From JASSUD01 sp031963405 (lineage in GTDB: Bacteria > Pseudomonadota > Gammaproteobacteria > Burkholderiales > Burkholderiaceae): a stretch of 64,000 nucleotides of DNA. The notes beneath the pieces were generated by a model. That model did not search any database. It was not told the DNA's origin and was given only the letters and a program-made list of their open reading frames with translations. Shown one piece after another: positions 62,416 through 64,000 of this stretch. The stretch's first letter is position 1, and each line of letters begins with the position of its first letter. A program made the position numbers and the translations under genes. The stretch is from the NCBI GenBank assembly GCA_031963405.1, contig JASSUJ010000001.1:1674001-1738000 (forward strand). Direction: 5' to 3'.

Positions 62416-63741
62416 ATGAGTGCCTATCTGGGAAACCATTCTTTAAATAATAGTTCGTCGTCTCGACGTTTCCGACCGATTTTGCCCAAGCTGCCAAATT
62501 CTACGCTAAACGTAGCAGGCCATCCGCCAGAAAAGGCGGCGCCGTATTCTGCATTATCAACCAAGCCTCCCCCTTCAAATTTTTATTTATCGCCTTCTTT
62601 ATTTAACACGCCGTATAGCTTCGCTTTTACGCACGTAGCCAAGCTTCTTGAAGACGCTTTTATGAGCGACTCACGCTTGCAAACTCAGCTACAAAATGTT
62701 TGCCTAGAGCGCATGAACTCTGGGCAAACCTATCCTATTGAGCAAGCCTCTCACAGCGTACTCGAGGCGCTTTTTAGAGAGGCGAGTGATGTAAAAAAAG
62801 AATTGGCAAAAAATGAAGGGCACGCTCAAGGTGGTAATAAAAGAAAAGCTGAGTCTTTCGCGGTCGAAGCTTCAGTCGCTAAATTGCAAGCTCGGATGGA
62901 GTGGCTGCAAACCCTGGTAAGTGCATTGTTTAGCGAGCGAAAACAAAACTTGCAACAAACAACACAACAAATGTTGGCGGCTTCGGCAATTAGCCAAGCG
63001 GATCAAGAGCACATGCAAAATGATTTCGATGATCTTAATGTTGATATTTTCAGAATGTATCAATTATTTAAAGTTCCTCTGCGTAGCTTACTTGGCCTTT
63101 CTAACGATGAAGGAAACTGGGACTTGATCTTTAATGCACTTACAAAAAAATTAGGAGGCGTATTAAAAAATATGGCCTTAGAAAGAGCTAAGCCTGCGCC
63201 TAGTGAAGAACTTATTGAAGCTATGAAGATATATGCTGGCGTTTTATACGAGGCTTTTTTTGTATTTTATCAAGAGGAAAAGTTACTTCGCTTTTATATA
63301 GAAAATAATTTGCCTTTCAAAGAAAATTGGATGGAAATAAGTAGAGAATTTATAAGAATTAAGAAAGATATAAGGGATATGGTATCTCAAGAGAGAGGCG
63401 CCGATCAAAAAGATATTAAATACATAAACCTGCATATTAGTATGTTAAATGAAAATTTTTTTAAAATTTATGAGGCCTTCAGTAAAATTTTACAGCCGGT
63501 GCATGATGTTAAATTTATTTCTGAAAATTGGAATAATGTAAATTCAATGTTTGTAAAAATGTGGGAAAAGTTAGAGCTTGTAAGGAAATATAAAAGACAT
63601 AAAGAAATGCCTAATAGAAGATTGCTTAGTAATGTAGAAAGCCACTTTTCTTTAATAGGCAAAAGCTTTTTTTTGGGGTATCAACAAAGAAACTCAATAA
63701 TATCTTCTAAGACTGATATTTGTCAGGGCAATGTAGCGTGA
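62416..63741 (+). CDS. AT-rich orphan protein, candidate effector
   Basis: 441 residues with AGGA before the ATG. I do not recognise it. Residues 1-75 are Ser/Pro/Asn-rich and probably disordered (SLNNSSSSRRF, KPPPSNFYLSPS). Residues 75-430 appear alpha-helical with Lys/Glu/Phe/Met-rich stretches. No signal peptide and no membrane helix. Codon use becomes strongly AT-rich toward the 3' end (runs of AAA and ATA). The layout is similar to the 727-residue orphan at 23814-25997: a disordered polar N-terminus and a helical body. Secretion to the host is inferred only. Confidence 0.6.
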   Translation: MSAYLGNHSLNNSSSSRRFRPILPKLPNSTLNVAGHPPEKAAPYSALSTKPPPSNFYLSPSLFNTPYSFAFTHVAKLLEDAFMSDSRLQTQLQNVCLERMNSGQTYPIEQASHSVLEALFREASDVKKELAKNEGHAQGGNKRKAESFAVEASVAKLQARMEWLQTLVSALFSERKQNLQQTTQQMLAASAISQADQEHMQNDFDDLNVDIFRMYQLFKVPLRSLLGLSNDEGNWDLIFNALTKKLGGVLKNMALERAKPAPSEELIEAMKIYAGVLYEAFFVFYQEEKLLRFYIENNLPFKENWMEISREFIRIKKDIRDMVSQERGADQKDIKYINLHISMLNENFFKIYEAFSKILQPVHDVKFISENWNNVNSMFVKMWEKLELVRKYKRHKEMPNRRLLSNVESHFSLIGKSFFLGYQQRNSIISSKTDICQGNVA

Positions 63742-64000
63742 ATGGCCAAAATAATTGAAATAGTTTAAAAAATATAAAAAAGGTAACGCTATGAAAATTG
63801 CTAGCTAGTAAATGCTTAAATAATATTAGTACAGCGCTCCATAAATTTATTTATTCATTATTCCTGATCTTAATCAGCACTATTTTAATCCTATATTTAG
63901 AAAAAATAATTCTCTTGAAGAGGATGTTTGCCTAATTTAGATGGCGTAGCTATATCTTATGTCGAATAAAGTTTAATTGAAAATTTAAGAATTTATTTTC
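63742..64000. other. AT-rich right edge
   Basis: No open frame of note. Very AT-rich up to the window end; probably an intergenic region continuing beyond it. Confidence 0.5.

Overview
The window looks like chromosomal DNA of a betaproteobacterium in the Burkholderiaceae. Its housekeeping genes and several local orders (lpxK-Trm112-kdsB-adk, uvrA-MFS-ssb, murJ-sirB1 near rpsT/DUF3579/argF, ubiJ-ubiB-fmdB-DUF502) are Burkholderia-like. G+C is moderate, intergenic spacing is generous, short palindromic repeats are dense, broken genes occur, and several large AT-rich orphan proteins carry eukaryote-like repeats (F-box/WD40, HEAT). This combination best fits a host-restricted Burkholderiaceae endosymbiont of the Mycoavidus/Glomeribacter type. 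The genus is inferred, not proven.

Layout. 1-3006: ubiquinone-pathway operon (ubiJ, ubiB), then fmdB and a DUF502 gene cut by the left edge, all on minus. 3260-4302: BON lipoprotein and tRNA-Ala(CGC). 4315-12228: decayed remnant, HrgA-like protein, PLP dehydratase, HEAT-repeat protein, Hsp20, an orphan 398-residue protein, a UDG-fold protein and a methyltransferase. 12278-18635: PerM-type permease, uvrA, MFS pump, ssb. 18762-21016: vapBC with its operator, a small hypothetical gene and a pseudogene with two frameshifts. 21083-23551: cytochrome bd (cydAB). 23814-25997: large orphan protein. 26873-30682: DUF3579, rpsT, murJ, sirB1-like. 30917-34059: lipid A/KDO genes with adk. 34543-40876: nadB, coiled-coil protein, 2OG dioxygenase, HTH pseudogene, argF, fpr. 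41383-44160: a 925-residue F-box/pentapeptide/WD40 protein. 44432-53423: EEP-family protein, MFS, H-NS, exonuclease/MBL pair, rlpA, rsmI, yraN, diaA. 53706-59570: putA and putP, visibly richer in G+C than the flanks and probably acquired. 59727-61844: rep helicase. 62416-63741: another AT-rich orphan.

How it fits together. Core functions are envelope assembly (lpxK, kdsB, murJ, rlpA, BON lipoprotein), respiration (ubiB/J, cydAB), DNA repair and replication (uvrA, ssb, rep, diaA, UDG) and amino-acid handling (argF, dehydratase, putA/putP). PutA/PutP would feed proline-derived electrons to quinone and on to cytochrome bd, which suits an amino-acid-fed intracellular life.

The most notable material is (i) three families of 50-180 bp interspersed palindromic elements with locus-specific matched arms, two of them sharing one core; (ii) the F-box/WD40 protein and other AT-rich orphans, candidate host-directed effectors; and (iii) pseudogenes showing continuing decay. 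I found no CRISPR array, rRNA, phage or intact insertion sequence.
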